From the NCBI GenBank assembly GCA_002946415.1, contig NJPS01000048.1, forward strand, positions 1,426,001-1,490,000: a stretch of 64,000 bases of DNA, given 5' to 3'. Origin of the DNA: Rutstroemia sp. NJR-2017a BVV2 (taxonomy: Eukaryota; Ascomycota; Leotiomycetes; Helotiales; Rutstroemiaceae). Position 1 is the first letter of the stretch. Each line of letters starts with the position of its first letter. Both the position numbers and the translations under genes were made by a program. The notes under the pieces are model-generated. The model was not told the origin of the DNA and did not search any database. It saw only the letters and a program-made list of their open reading frames with translations. This document shows positions 35,501 through 46,119 of the stretch, one piece after another.

Positions 35501-36654
35501 TTTCATTGTGCATAGCCTGGGAAAGAGAATCGTGTCGTGTAATTGCTCAGTGACATAACGCTCAATCAATCGTTCCACAACTGGACCAGTAAGATCGGTT
35601 GTAGCCCCGAGAAGAGAAAGCTGTTGCTTGTCGACCATCTGAAAAAGATCGATGGCACTTGTAACGGCTGTCTCCAATGCCCCTCGCATGACGATTTCAT
35701 CATCCTCGGTATAGAAATCCACAATATAACGTTGCGCATGTCCGTTTGGGCGAAGTGCTGGACCCGAAATGCTACTTGATCGAGCTTTCTTCATTGCCGT
35801 AGCGATAGGACCATCGGGTACAGGATCTGGAATAACAGTCGCCGACGGAGGTGGTGGTAGTTGCTTCTCGAATACCTGGTTGAATTCCTTGAATAACCCC
35901 TCCAACCCAGGTTGCATCTGCCTTGCGATCATTGGAAAGTTGGTTAGGAGATCCCCGAAAGTTTTGATATCCTTCTTGCGTGGAAGACCATTCATATTAG
36001 TGGACTCCCCAAGCGGGCTCGAGGATGATTTAGCAGGTAGTAAAGGTCTTCCGTCCGGCAGCCTTGGAGCTAGCAGTGCAGGAGTGATTTTTGTTTCCTC
36101 AAATATTCCAACCAAAGGTCGCGATATATAGTACACAAGCCACTGTCGTGGCTCTAGGGAATCCGGATACCATAAAGTGTCCGATAGAAGTTGCGCTTGG
36201 TTCAACGTTTTGAATCCTGATGAAGTATAGTTAGCAACCTCGTCCCTTCAAAGCTACGCATCTACCAACCCTTATTACTGTATACATAGGCGTCTTTGAC
36301 CACGACCGTCCTGCCATTAACCGTGGTGTACTGTTTGGCCTTTCCCCGGTTCTCCCGCATGTTTGGCGCATCCTTCCCTCCCGCGGTCGCAGCGTGGTTG
36401 GCCGGTATTCGCAAGACATGACTTCCAAGAAAGTCTTCGGATCCTGCGAGATCTGCGTAGAGCGCGCCGGTCTCTCGGTCACGGGAGGTAAGGAGAACTT
36501 CGGTAGTAGGAACTAGTAATATCTGCAGACTGATTAGCCTGTGCACAATGCTCTGGACGTTATCATCGCTGCCTACATGTAGGTGTACCGGCGTACACTG
36601 AGAAGGTAGAGCACTCTTGAAGAAGGCGCTCAGGAAAGGATTCAAGGGCTGCAT
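32534..36654 (-). CDS. VRL1: Vrl1-type VPS9 / ankyrin / PX / BAR endosomal protein, 1338 aa, three exons
   Basis: Predicted endosomal Rab5-family exchange factor and sorting-nexin coat subunit. Exons are 36654-36270 (donor GTTGGT), 36216-33247 and 33195-32534, all in phase. The N-terminus MQPLNPFLSAFFKSALP precedes a conserved head. A VPS9-type helical domain lies at about 337-522; NADTLVSLLLIVVIRA and GYALSTFEAVLSYL match the Asp- and Tyr-containing helices of VPS9. An acidic linker follows (SSDEEESDNEE, DDEDEDSDDG). Ankyrin-type repeats span about 683-927 (GTTLLSAAVQLGHRELIDIIL; KFTPLMVASKYGRLEMVRALF). A PX-like domain lies at about 939-1057, and a helical BAR-like C-terminus at about 1090-1338 has a coiled coil around DETRQRLNEEKEDKVRR. 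This order is that of yeast Vrl1, which with Vin1 forms the VINE complex and is frame-disrupted in the common laboratory strain. Here the frame is intact. Assignment rests on domain order and motifs. Confidence 0.85.
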
Positions 36655-37536
36655 TCATTCGACTTTCATTACACCCAAAATTATAATTGCACCGCAGGTT
36701 ATCTATGCCTGCAACGCGGATGATGGAGGCAGCGGGTTCGATCACTTTCGTTATATCGTGGATTTCGCAGACAGGTTGTGCCGTTTTCGTAGAATCATAG
36801 AGTCGTAGAATTGTTTGGGTAATAGGATGAGGGACCACAGAGTAAACAAAACATTGGCTGTGCTATCAATGTTCTATTGGTGACGTTGTCGCGAATCAAA
36901 AGCGCGTTACAGTCGCATGGTACTTGGTCGATTGATAAGTTATGAAGATCTGCGGAACAATAGTTTCTATCTTTGAGGCAAGCTGTCTGCCTCGCCTGGC
37001 GGGATTCTAACCTTACAGTGCTAAGTTGCTTCCTTTGCTCGTACCTTGCTGCGGTTCTTCCCCTACGACCTCATGGGCCCACTAACCGAGACCATTCAAG
37101 GCATACAGTGACACATTTGCACGTGATGATCCGAACGCTATCTCTTTCTGCTTTCCCTCTTTCGGCCAAGCTTCACCCCAAGGGTCTTCCCGGCCTTTTT
37201 CTCCCAACTGCAACTTCCTTATCTCGCTCGGCTTTTTGCTTTGGAGGGGAAGCTGGAGGGGAACCTTGGGCGGAAGCTTTCCCCACATTCCGGTATCCCC
37301 TATCAACTGCTCATTGATTCTCCTAATGGGTTTGTTAATGCAATATATCTATTAGTAACGGTAGGTGATATCTCTCTGTATCTCTTTGTCCCTCATACAG
37401 GTCACTTTCTCAGCACGTCTCCTTGAGTTTCTGGCGTAACTGTCGGGCATTGGCGATTGCTTTTCTGTCTGGCCTTTAATATTCTCGAGCCGTCTCCAAT
37501 TGAGCCGCATTGCGTCTGCCAATCTTCAATCCAAAG
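36655..37536. promoter_or_regulatory. Divergent promoter between the Vrl1-type gene and the deacetylase
   Basis: Head-to-head genes share 0.88 kb. There is a CT-rich segment on the plus strand near the deacetylase start. A minus-strand ATG at 36658 opens a different frame just upstream of the Vrl1 start. Confidence 0.5.
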
Positions 37537-38614
37537 ATGGGGAAAAAGCGCGTTCTCTGCGGCTATGGCGTCGACATTGACGCTGTGGCTGGCTGGCTTG
37601 GGTCTTATGGCGGAGAGGATTCTACATCCGATATAAGTCGAGGTCTGTCTCTTCCCTACCAACATTCTGTGCACTTTCCTTTCAATAAACGCCATTTCAT
37701 CAATCGCCAATACCACTGAAGCTGAAACAATGAACTCGTTCAGGACTTTTCGCTGGTACCGTCGGTGTCCGTCGGCTTCTCCAACTGTTTTCTAAAAACA
37801 AAATCCAGGCAACATGGTTCATACCTGGCCACTCCCTCGAAACTTTCCCAGAGGAATGCGCCATGATCAGAGACTCTGGCCACGAAATTGGACTCCACGG
37901 GTACTCGCATGAAAACCCCTCCGATATGACGCTCGAACAACAGCGAGATGTTTTAGATAAGACATACAAGCTCTTGACCGATTTTTGCGGGAAGCCTCCT
38001 CGAGGTAGTGTGGCGCCTTGGTGGGAAACGAGTAAAGAAGGGGCCGAATTATTGCTCAGCTATGGGATTGAATACGATCATAGCATGAGCCATCATGATT
38101 GTCAGATGTATTGGTTGAGACTTGGAGACACCTGGACGAAGATTGATTATTCGAAAAAGGCCGAGGAGTGGATGAAACCACTTGTTCAAGGTGTACCATC
38201 AGGGCTGGTAGAAATTCCAGCCTCGTGGTATATGGATGATCTGCCGCCTATGATGTTCATCAAAAAGGCTCCCAACAGTCATGGCTGGGTAGACCCAAAA
38301 GTCGTTGAGGAACTATGGATGGATCACTTCGATTATTTCTACGAAAACTATGATGAATTTGTTTTCCCTATGACAGTTCACCCGGATGTTTCAGGACGGC
38401 CGCACGTTTTAAAGATGCATCAGAGGTGGGTGCTATGGATATAGGCTGGTTAATGGACACACTAACGCTCTGTAGGATCATCGATCACATCAATAAACAC
38501 GAAGGCGTAGAATGGGTCAAATTCGAGCAAATGTGTGATGAGTTCAAAAGCAAAAACACACCAGAAGAAGGTGCAGTGTTGCCAGCAGCTGCGGGGGAGA
38601 TATTGAAGAAGTAA
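37537..38614 (+). CDS. Polysaccharide deacetylase (HpPgdA-like, NodB-type), 308 aa, three exons, no signal peptide
   Basis: This is a predicted metal-dependent deacetylase or related amidohydrolase of the carbohydrate esterase 4 superfamily. Exons are 37537-37642, 37744-38425 and 38476-38614. The start is the ATG at 37537 ([20 protein letters not shown]). Motifs are an N-terminal Asp pair in GVDIDA (13, 15), [30 protein letters not shown], the metal-binding HGYSHENP (His-x3-His), [19 protein letters not shown] and [15 protein letters not shown]. This pattern fits the group containing Helicobacter PgdA and bacterial and fungal homologues that lack a secretion signal. The catalytic barrel begins at the N-terminus, so the protein should be cytosolic and may not act on cell-wall chitin. 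The true substrate is unknown. Confidence 0.9.
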
Positions 38615-39166
38615 AAAGTGTCGAAATAGACCTGATAGAGGACAGCTGTCCAATATTATGAATGTTGCATTGATGTATCCGGCTGTCGTGCTAGTTACTT
38701 GGTTTGTGTTTGTCACCCTGTGTTATGGCTTAATATGAAGTTACGTGTACCAGGTCTAGCATCTGACAAAGCTAGGCAGCACAGTTGCGTATTGAAGCGG
38801 GAATTTTGAAACCAATCTATTGCCAGAATGATCATTCGTCCTTAACGACTTGCGCCCGCCAGTATGCGCAAACCACAGCGGTGGCATCGCACGCGGCGGG
38901 TAACAAACCTCCGTCCCTCATGCCTAGCTATCCGAGTATGGCAGGAGAGAATCGAGAGCCAGAAAATCCTCTTCAGTCTTTCTCCTTGATCGCTTTCTCA
39001 GTTCATGCTATTTGCCCAAGTCAAAAGTGCTACACAATACACGGCTCCGGCTTACTGAGTCGGTCGTTTGTGATCGGACGTAGATCTGATGACGCGGAGC
39101 ACCTAGCCGCAATGAACATAATTTGTCGAGACTCGAGAGTCCTCAAAATGATATGGTTCCCCCTCC
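38615..39166. other. Convergent intergenic region between deacetylase and P450
   Basis: Two 3' ends face each other. No gene is seen. Confidence 0.5.
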
Positions 39167-40948
39167 CTAACCCACCACCTTCTCCCCATAAAAAGCAACC
39201 TCACACCCATTCACATTCCTAGCCAACAACCTCACCTCCCCCATCCACTCCCTCTGATCCCTACTCTCTAGCCTCTTATATCTCTGCACTAACCGCACCA
39301 TCACATAACTCGCCTCCATCAGCGCCTTATGCTGGCCCCCACAGCTCCTGGGCCCGCCCCCAAACGCCATGTACTCCCATCGCGTGGGCGCGATACGGGT
39401 CCAGCGGTCGGGGTCGAAGGTCTCGATTCCGGGGCCAAAGACGCTGGTGTCCCGGTGTAAGGAGTAGAAATTCGTCATTACGTCTGCGCCGGCGGGGACG
39501 AAGATCGGGGAAGTGCCGTCTGCGCCGCCACCGGTGGGGAGGATGGTGTCGTGTAGGGCGGTGCGTGCCATGTTTGGGAAGACGGGGTGGAGACGCAGTG
39601 CTGTTGGGCGAGTAAGTGAGTTAGTATAGAGCGTGCGTGGAGACGGGGAATGAGAAGTGATGGGTTCCGTGGAAATTAAATATTAGAGACGTTAACTTAG
39701 TCTGACTTCACTCACTCTCTTTAAAAACATTCCGCAGAAACGACATTCCCCTGAGCGTCTTCTCGCTTAAGTGTTTGCCATTTTCTCCGAGCCCAAGAAC
39801 TTCCTCCCCCAACCGTTTCCATAATGATGGGTGCCGTGAAAGATCAAAAAGCGCATTACTTAACAGTATAGCTGAAGTATCCTGCGTAGCGAGCATGCCC
39901 TGTAGGACCTGAGAGCGTACTTCATATGGTGTAGCTTTTTGGTTAATGAGGATTGTGAGGAGACTCTGGGGTTGTGGTTTTGCCTGTGCCGTCTCCTCTC
40001 CCGTGTGCAGATTCGATTTCTCAACCTCTTTCTTAACCTCTCTTGCCTTGTTTTGGGCGGAGATAATGCCGATCTGTTGATCTATAAAAGCATGCACGAT
40101 CTGGATATCAACTTTCCATTTCTTGTTCGGAATGCTGCGTGCGAGACCGCGGAATGCCATGCGAAGACCCATCCATGCTTGACAGTCGCAGAATGCGGAG
40201 TAAAACTCTTGGATTGTGATCTTCTTCTTGGGTGGAGACTGAGTAGTGTTGATGGAAGAAGGTGGGGCAGACATCGAACTCAGAGATTGGCCAAGAAGCC
40301 ATTGGAGTCCCGTATCCAGAAACTGTGTATGAAAATTCACATGATCAGTAAGTGTTTGATACATTGACAATTCAATGTAGGAGCATAACGAAGTGGATAA
40401 CCCACAAGCTCATCAAATATTGGACTCATGTCCACAGTCTCACCTTCCTGCGGTATTTTGCTCAGTGCCGTTTTCAATGCAACATCTAGAGCTGCGAAAT
40501 CAAGAACATTCGGATCCGCGAGGGCAGGGGCAATCATAGCCCGGTATCTTTTCCACTCCTGCTCTCCATCGACTGTCATGAAGCCATGACCACAGAACGG
40601 CTGCATTCCTTTCAGCCTGCAAACGCCCCAATCTAGCCACTTGGATCCATAGACAGCTTTCAAGTTTTCCGGTTGGATTGTATGGATCACTTTCCGTCCA
40701 AGTGAGATAGCTTGGTAGGTAGGGCCATATTTCCGGTGACGTTCCAAAGAGAATAGAATGCTTTGGTGGGCCTTCCGCTTCTCGGCGAGAAGACGGAATA
40801 AATCAAGACCAAAAATGGGGTCTTTATGTGGATAAGAAGGCGGATCATGGCACGAGGGCGGAATCTTCTGTGAGAGACGGTACGAGTGTATTGAGCGGTA
40901 CAAAACTAGAAGAAAGGTGAGCAATGAAATCAGTAAAATGTTCATCAT
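39167..40948 (-). CDS. Cytochrome P450, CYP52-like, 527 aa, three exons
   Basis: A microsomal haem-thiolate monooxygenase, predicted to hydroxylate a hydrophobic substrate. CYP52-type relatives oxidise n-alkanes and fatty acids at the terminal carbon, but the substrate here is not known. Exons are 40948-40406 (donor GTGGGT), 40322-39716 and 39600-39167. The start is the ATGATG at 40948, which gives an N-terminal anchor MMNILLISLLTFLLVLYRS. The I-helix has ATQDTSA, the K-helix ETLR (383-386) is created across the second intron, and the PERF-like region is FDPDRW. The haem loop FGGGPRSCGG has Cys470, then QHKALMEASYVMVRLVQRY as in alkane-assimilating P450s. Relative to the usual FxxGxRxCxG loop nothing essential is missing. 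It is convergent with the deacetylase and divergent from ATP14. Confidence 0.92.
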
Positions 40949-41721
40949 CGTTGTGAGACAACACTCGAGGGCTGCTTCACTTGTGCTGGCAGACGATTTT
41001 CCCAAGTCCCAGTTTGCTTTCCTCTTCTAGTAGAAAGATAACCTAGACTATTGGAAGGGTAACGGATACTCAGACATATAAGGTGACATTGAAAAGAAAG
41101 CTTCAATTTGTACCAACAACACTAAGTGTTGGTGACTACTATCACTGTCATTGTCAATTTCCGATTCCGTCTGGCCGAAGCAAATGTTTTTCTAGAAGAA
41201 AAAGAGAAGTCTGCGGATCACTAAAATCGCACTTTGACAACATACTTATGTTTGAATCGAACACATTACTCCGTACAGTATAAACAACTTGGCCTTTGCG
41301 AGAACGGAAACGAGCAACGTCCAGATTGTAAATTGGATGGAAAATAGTAGGTGGAACAAACAGTATGAGAAAACTTACCCTCACATTGAGGTTAACTGGT
41401 GATGAAAGGTTCATTACCGCAAAGATAAAAATCCTCAGAACGAAAGAAACTTACCTCTTAAAACTATTCCAGAAGTTTTACTCGTATTTTGTGCTCGAGG
41501 TCAAGAGAAGCTGATAAAGATGGCGGCAGCAGAAGCTTCCGGTCCATCCCGCAGCCCACCAAGCCCAAAATATCAGGCCGATAACACATCACGTGGTCGG
41601 AATAAACCTCGCTTCTCAGGACAAGATCTTTCCAAATCGAATCTCATCATCACGAAGCTCTCCAAATCCGAACGTTCCCAATTCTCAACGACTCCAATTG
41701 AGAGCCCACCACGACCGTCAA
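40949..41721. promoter_or_regulatory. Divergent promoter between P450 and ATP14
   Basis: The 0.77 kb interval contains the promoters of both genes. An ATG in strong context at 41520 opens an upstream frame that overlaps the ATP14 start (annotated separately). An internal CACGTG E-box lies at about 41591. Confidence 0.5.
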
Positions 41722-41738
41722 GATGTTCACTCAAATAG
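41520..41738 (+). other. Candidate upstream ORF, 72 codons, overlapping the ATP14 start
   Basis: The ATG at 41520 sits in AAAGATGGCG, a strong initiation context (A at -3, G at +4). The frame runs 72 codons and stops with TAG at 41736-41738, inside codons 5-6 of ATP14 in a different frame. If the transcript begins upstream of 41520, ribosomes starting here would bypass the ATP14 ATG. Either transcription starts downstream or the uORF represses translation. The peptide (Ser/Pro/Arg-rich) matches no family I know. Confidence 0.4.
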
Positions 41739-42256
41739 TCCGCGCATCGGTATGTTTTCCTCGGTGAAATGGGACTGAGCTGGAGCAAGAACATGCTAAC
41801 TGGTGTGGGAAAAAGCGCTCGCAAATCGCTCGGGTTGCAAAACAGCAGGTTATTAGCAAGCGAACATTCATCGTTCCTACTGCTGTTCGTCGTGGTATGT
41901 TTTCCCCTCCTCTCCATGCGTTTCTTTCACGTTCTCCTCTGATTCTCTCTCCCCAAACACACCCATCCACTAACTTTCCCTCCCCCCGCACAGCCGATCT
42001 AGTACAAGACCTCTACCTGCGCGAGTTAAAATCCTACAAAGTTCCGCAAGTCAAAGCCTCGGACTCCGAAGGCCACGTGCAGAAGTTCAACCCCCCGAAG
42101 CCGCCGCAGTCGCCAGAGGAAACAGATATCGCAAAGGAGTTGCAGGCGTATGAGGCGAGCACTGTGGAGGTAGAGGGACAGGCTGAGGGAGGAGCTGAGG
42201 CGAAGGAGTTGGATTGGTTTGAGGAGGAGCCGGAGGAGGAGGGTGCGCATCATTAG
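41722..42256 (+). CDS. ATP14: Mitochondrial F1Fo ATP synthase subunit h, 122 aa, three exons
   Basis: This is a small acidic peripheral-stalk subunit of the mitochondrial ATP synthase. Exons are 41722-41748 (nine codons), 41816-41894 and 41994-42256. The joined N-terminus MFTQIVRASRSQIARVAKQ is Arg-rich with few acids, a mitochondrial presequence, ending near KRTFIVPTAVRR. The mature part begins ADLVQDLYLRELKSYK, the hallmark of Atp14 (yeast has a near-identical QDLYLRELK block), followed by a Pro-rich segment (FNPPKPPQSPEE) and a strongly acidic tail (DWFEEEPEEEG). The length agrees with the family. The first ATG used here is the only one giving a presequence. Confidence 0.93.
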
Positions 42257-43034
42257 ATACGGATGTGAGATTTTAGTTGGGGAGGGGGAGATGTGATCAA
42301 ATGAGTGAGTGAGTGAGGTGGACTGCAGAGGAGGGGTAGAAAAGAAGAGTGTACATTTAGAGAGGTGATAGATTGCAATGAATTGCGATTAGGGATGTAC
42401 AATGAATGGGTAGGGTGAAATTCTCGTCTTTCAAGTGATATTACGAGAGTATGTGTTGATATCGCATACATGATTAAGGTCTAGATCGCATGATGCTACA
42501 CTTCACGCTGCTCACGACGCGATCCGTTCCAAGATCCTGCGTTTTCCGGATAATCTCTTTTGCCAAGTGGTTAAAAAATTATAATCTATTACAATACAGC
42601 ATTTGCAACTACCTGGTCGTACAAGTTCCTCGATGATGGTACATTTCTGCACACCACGCTGATCCATGCCTAGCGTCCCCTTCCGTACTTCCCATTTAGA
42701 GGAAATAGCCCATATTTTTGAGCCAGCACCATAGGGAAAAGCATCCAAAGCCCATCAGCTTGGTGTTTTCATCCTCAATTTCACCTCCTCCAAATTTCCT
42801 CGCCCTGTCCTCAATTCCTCCTTGTTCATCAACGACATCGCAAGCCCGACTTGCATTTGTCGCCCTCCTATTACTTCCACCACCCTTCCTACATTCCGCG
42901 CTATCACTATTCTTGTGCTTGCTAGCTAGAATAGGACACCGTATTCTAGCTCCTTCCTATCCATCCCTCATGGCTTTCTGGACTATGATAGTCATCTACC
43001 CAATCAGTTCCTTCTCCCATTACGTTCTTACACC
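42257..43034. other. Convergent intergenic region, no gene
   Basis: It holds the 3' ends of ATP14 (+) and the Kre9-like gene (-). A short GAGT microsatellite occurs at about 42.30 kb. Confidence 0.5.
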
Positions 43035-44442
43035 TCAACCCCGCTCTCCTCCCGGCAACCCCACAGCAAGCTCCCCCTTCATAACCCTCAAACTCTTCTC
43101 CTCCCTCACCCTCAAAACCTTTACTCTCCCCATCCCCCCATCCTCCTCATACATTTCCTTCCCCCTCCCCGCAATCCCCACCCCCTGTCCCCTAATCACG
43201 CATCTCCCATCCAGTTCCTGCGGCAGCTCATCGAAACTCGCAGCGATCGTGCTCCCATCCATCTCATATTTCTCCACGCCCATGCCCTCCATTTCCTGCA
43301 CGTTCGCAAATGCTTGCAGTTCGACGGCGTCTTTTTCGTTGCTGTGTGCGGAAGTAGCGTGTTTCTGCTTGTGTTTACGCCGGAGGAAGAGGAAGCTGCC
43401 GATGAGAAGGAGGAGAGATAGGATGCCGAGGGATGTGCCGATTATCATTGGTATTTCGTTCTTCTTTGTGTTTGGCGCTGCCGGTGCCGGTGCTGGTGCT
43501 GAAGAAGAAGAAGAAGAAGAAGAAGAAGAAGAAGAAGAAGAAGAAGAGGGAGATGCGGAAGAGACAGAAGAAGCAGAGGAGGAGGGAGTTATCGACAGCG
43601 CAGACGAACCTGTAGTTGTACTACTCCCGATACTTGAAGTTGCCGTCGAAGCCCCTCTCTCAGTAGACGAAATCGTCGACGTCGGCAAAACACCAGCCTC
43701 TTTCTCCGTGCTCGAACTCCCGCTTCCACTACTACCCGAATTCTCCGCTGTCGTACTAACCACCGTCGTTCTTGGTGCAGAAACACTACTCGTAGTCGTA
43801 CTCGAATCCGCCGCAGTAGTACTAGCACTGCCTCCATCATCCACAAGAGTTTTATCCAGCCCCCCATCCGCCGCCGTCATTACCACTCCATCCCTCTCCC
43901 AAAACCTCACCTCATTAACCCAGAACGCTCCCGAGAGCGCTTGCTCCTCCTCTTTCGCTTCTTCTCCTTCTCCCTCCATCCATCTCGCCATCACCGCCCA
44001 AGGAGGAAAATGCACATTATTAATATCCAGCCCCGCGGCCGTCGGTACGATCCATGAATATTTACCCGAATCAACAGGAACGTTCGCTGTGGTTTCTCGA
44101 ATCAGTACATCTTGTGCAATTCATAAGATTTCTAGCCACTAGATATGCATATATGTGTATAGGCCAGGAGGAGAGAGACGAACTCGCGATCTGGAGATAG
44201 TTGCCTCCTATGCTTGATGCGGAGACCATGTGCATGAGTGTTAAATTTGCCGTCCTCCTCCCTGTTTGCCCGCCATGCGGGACCCATTCGATGTCGAATT
44301 TCGTGCCTGCGATCAGAATTTGCTCGTTTTCGGGGGAGTGGAACTCTAGGGCTTGGGCGGGGCTTGTGCCCAGAGCCGAGAGACGAAAGAGGGGGAGCGA
44401 AAGGAAGGTATGAAATAGTGGATGAAGCTGTGGGAACTTCAT
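43035..44442 (-). CDS. Kre9/Knh1-type Ser/Thr-rich membrane protein, 444 aa, two exons
   Basis: This is a predicted secreted or plasma-membrane protein of the cell surface. Exons are 44442-44184 (donor GTTCGT) and 44110-43035; an alternative acceptor about 15 nt downstream also keeps frame. The N-terminal signal peptide (about 1-30, LFHTFLSLPLFRLSALG) is followed by a beta-rich domain at about 33-130 (FHSPENEQILIAGTKFDIEW; SGKYSWIVPTAAGLDINNVHF) resembling the Kre9/Knh1-like domain of Ser/Thr-rich GPI proteins. A long Ser/Thr stalk ends in an uninterrupted run of 16 Ser (about 275-290) and a Pro-Ala hinge. One membrane helix (about 306-329, IIGTSLGILSLLLLIGSFLFL), a basic RRKHKQK and a cytosolic tail of about 110 residues follow. 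Family members act in beta-1,6-glucan assembly or wall architecture; function here is inferred. Confidence 0.82.
43501..43548. repeat. (GAA)16 trinucleotide repeat inside coding sequence
   Basis: Sixteen perfect GAA units are read on the minus strand as TCT codons, giving the poly-Ser run of the Kre9-like protein stalk. Pure codon use (all TCT) means length can change by replication slippage without frameshift. It also creates a long acidic open frame on the opposite strand. Confidence 0.95.
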
Positions 44443-45247
44443 TGTGTGGACATGGTGCCGCGCCTTGCCTGTCTTGCTTTACTGTTAATTATAAGAGTGA
44501 CTGTGGGGTTGATTGATCGATGGACGAATTTGTATAAAATGTATTCAAGTCGGATTAAGTTAAGTTAAGTTGAGCCATATCTTCCGGTAGATAAGCATAC
44601 TCTATAAAGAGAAACTCCAGTTAGTCATTTGGTCAATCAGTCTTCTTCAACTCTTCTGCCTGTGTGACTGACTGACTCCATGCACGCCATGCATTCTATT
44701 CTACCAGGCAGTTAGCCAACTAAAACCCATCATCTAACCAGCCTTCTCGCCATCCTCACCGAAAAGATCGCCCTCCCCCTTCTAGTTTAGATCCACCTTC
44801 ACAACCATGCATTTCGGAAGTAACTCCACGCGACAGAGAGCCAAAGTTAGGATCCCCTCCCTGGTTTTCTCGCCTCCCTCCCTCCACTACCCACTCAAGC
44901 AACTTGCCGAACCCACGGTATCCAATAACGAACATGGGGTCCGTATACAGCCGCATCGCCCTCCCATAGCAGAAAGCATACTTTCCCCAGGATTCAATTA
45001 AAACAAGGGTGGTTGCGAATGCAACACGCCCCCAAATTGCATTACCAGACTGGTTTTTTGTTGTGCAACCGACTCTTATGTGTAGGATGGATGATAATTT
45101 GCTTGGCTTCCATCAGCTGGGCTGCCCCCCTTGTATGTGTCCGCGTCTGATGTAGTCTATTCATGGGAACCGAAGTTTTGCCAGAAGGATTCTACTCTGA
45201 TACGATACCAATATCGGACGTTCCGATATTGTAAGGCGAGAAGGTAA

Positions 45248-45294
45248 TGGTGGTGGTGGTAGTGGCAGTGGTGGCAGTGGCATCGGTGGTGGTA
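45248..45294. repeat. Imperfect (GGT)n/(AGT)n microsatellite
   Basis: A run of TGGTGG and CAGTGG units over about 47 bp, not in any supported gene. Confidence 0.85.
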
Positions 45295-46119
45295 TCAAAT
45301 GAAAGTACCGACAGCTAACTGTAACGTTGTATGAAGAATAGAAATAAGGCTACGGCGAAGTTTGATCGCGAGGTATCTTTGTTCTATACATCTTCCTCTG
45401 TCTCTTTGAGCAAGTTAATGATCTTATTTCTCCTTTATGGTGTCTTCTGAAGTTCTGCCTCGAAAGCTGGACCTGCAGCTCAGCTTTTCGTGTGGATCAT
45501 TTAAACCTGACGTCAGCTTCATCCCTTGTTCGTGCATATCAAATCACTATGCTAATGTCTCCCCTCCCGTCCTCACTTACGTTTCATATTTCCACGAGAT
45601 ACTGGGATGTCTCCAGCCTGACTGGTAGGGTAAATTCATATCCCGTCGCTTGAGCACATTGTATTTCCGACTTTGGGAATTTTATCCAGGCCCTGTTGCT
45701 TTTCTTTTATTTTGTTTCTTTCAGAGAGAAGCCCCCGTAATCCCAATATGCTGGACTGGCCGTTGGAGAATAAGAGTAAGAAGATTATATGCCGAAATCT
45801 TATCTTTTCATTGAGGGATTCCATGTGACTTTTCTTCCTTCATCTTTATTTCCGGATGCATGCTGCATGCGACGGAATGAATCATTCGTATCAATCCCTC
45901 ACTGTGCCTGAGCATCGCATACTGTGATGGTAGCAATATTCAGCCGCATCTGCCACCATAGTCTGGTTGGAGGGTAAGTGCGTGCACTTCTTCTGGGTGG
46001 TACATTCTCATATCCGGATTGCTCGACCTTCTAACTCATAGCTTTTCTCCTTTTCGATGCTCACATCTAGTTCAGCCTTACCACTATCTTCCATCTCGTG
46101 CCAATCTTCTGTTTCCAGC

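Noticed and set aside
38615..39167. Deacetylase and P450 as part of a secondary-metabolite cluster
   Set aside because: No polyketide synthase, peptide synthetase, terpene synthase, transporter or pathway regulator lies nearby; the neighbours are housekeeping genes.
42718..44142. 474-codon plus-strand open frame
   Set aside because: Antisense to the Kre9-like gene. It is held open by Ser-rich coding on the other strand and by the (GAA)16 tract, starts at a non-ATG codon, and lacks domain sense, whereas the minus strand has signal peptide, stalk, membrane helix and a valid splice junction.
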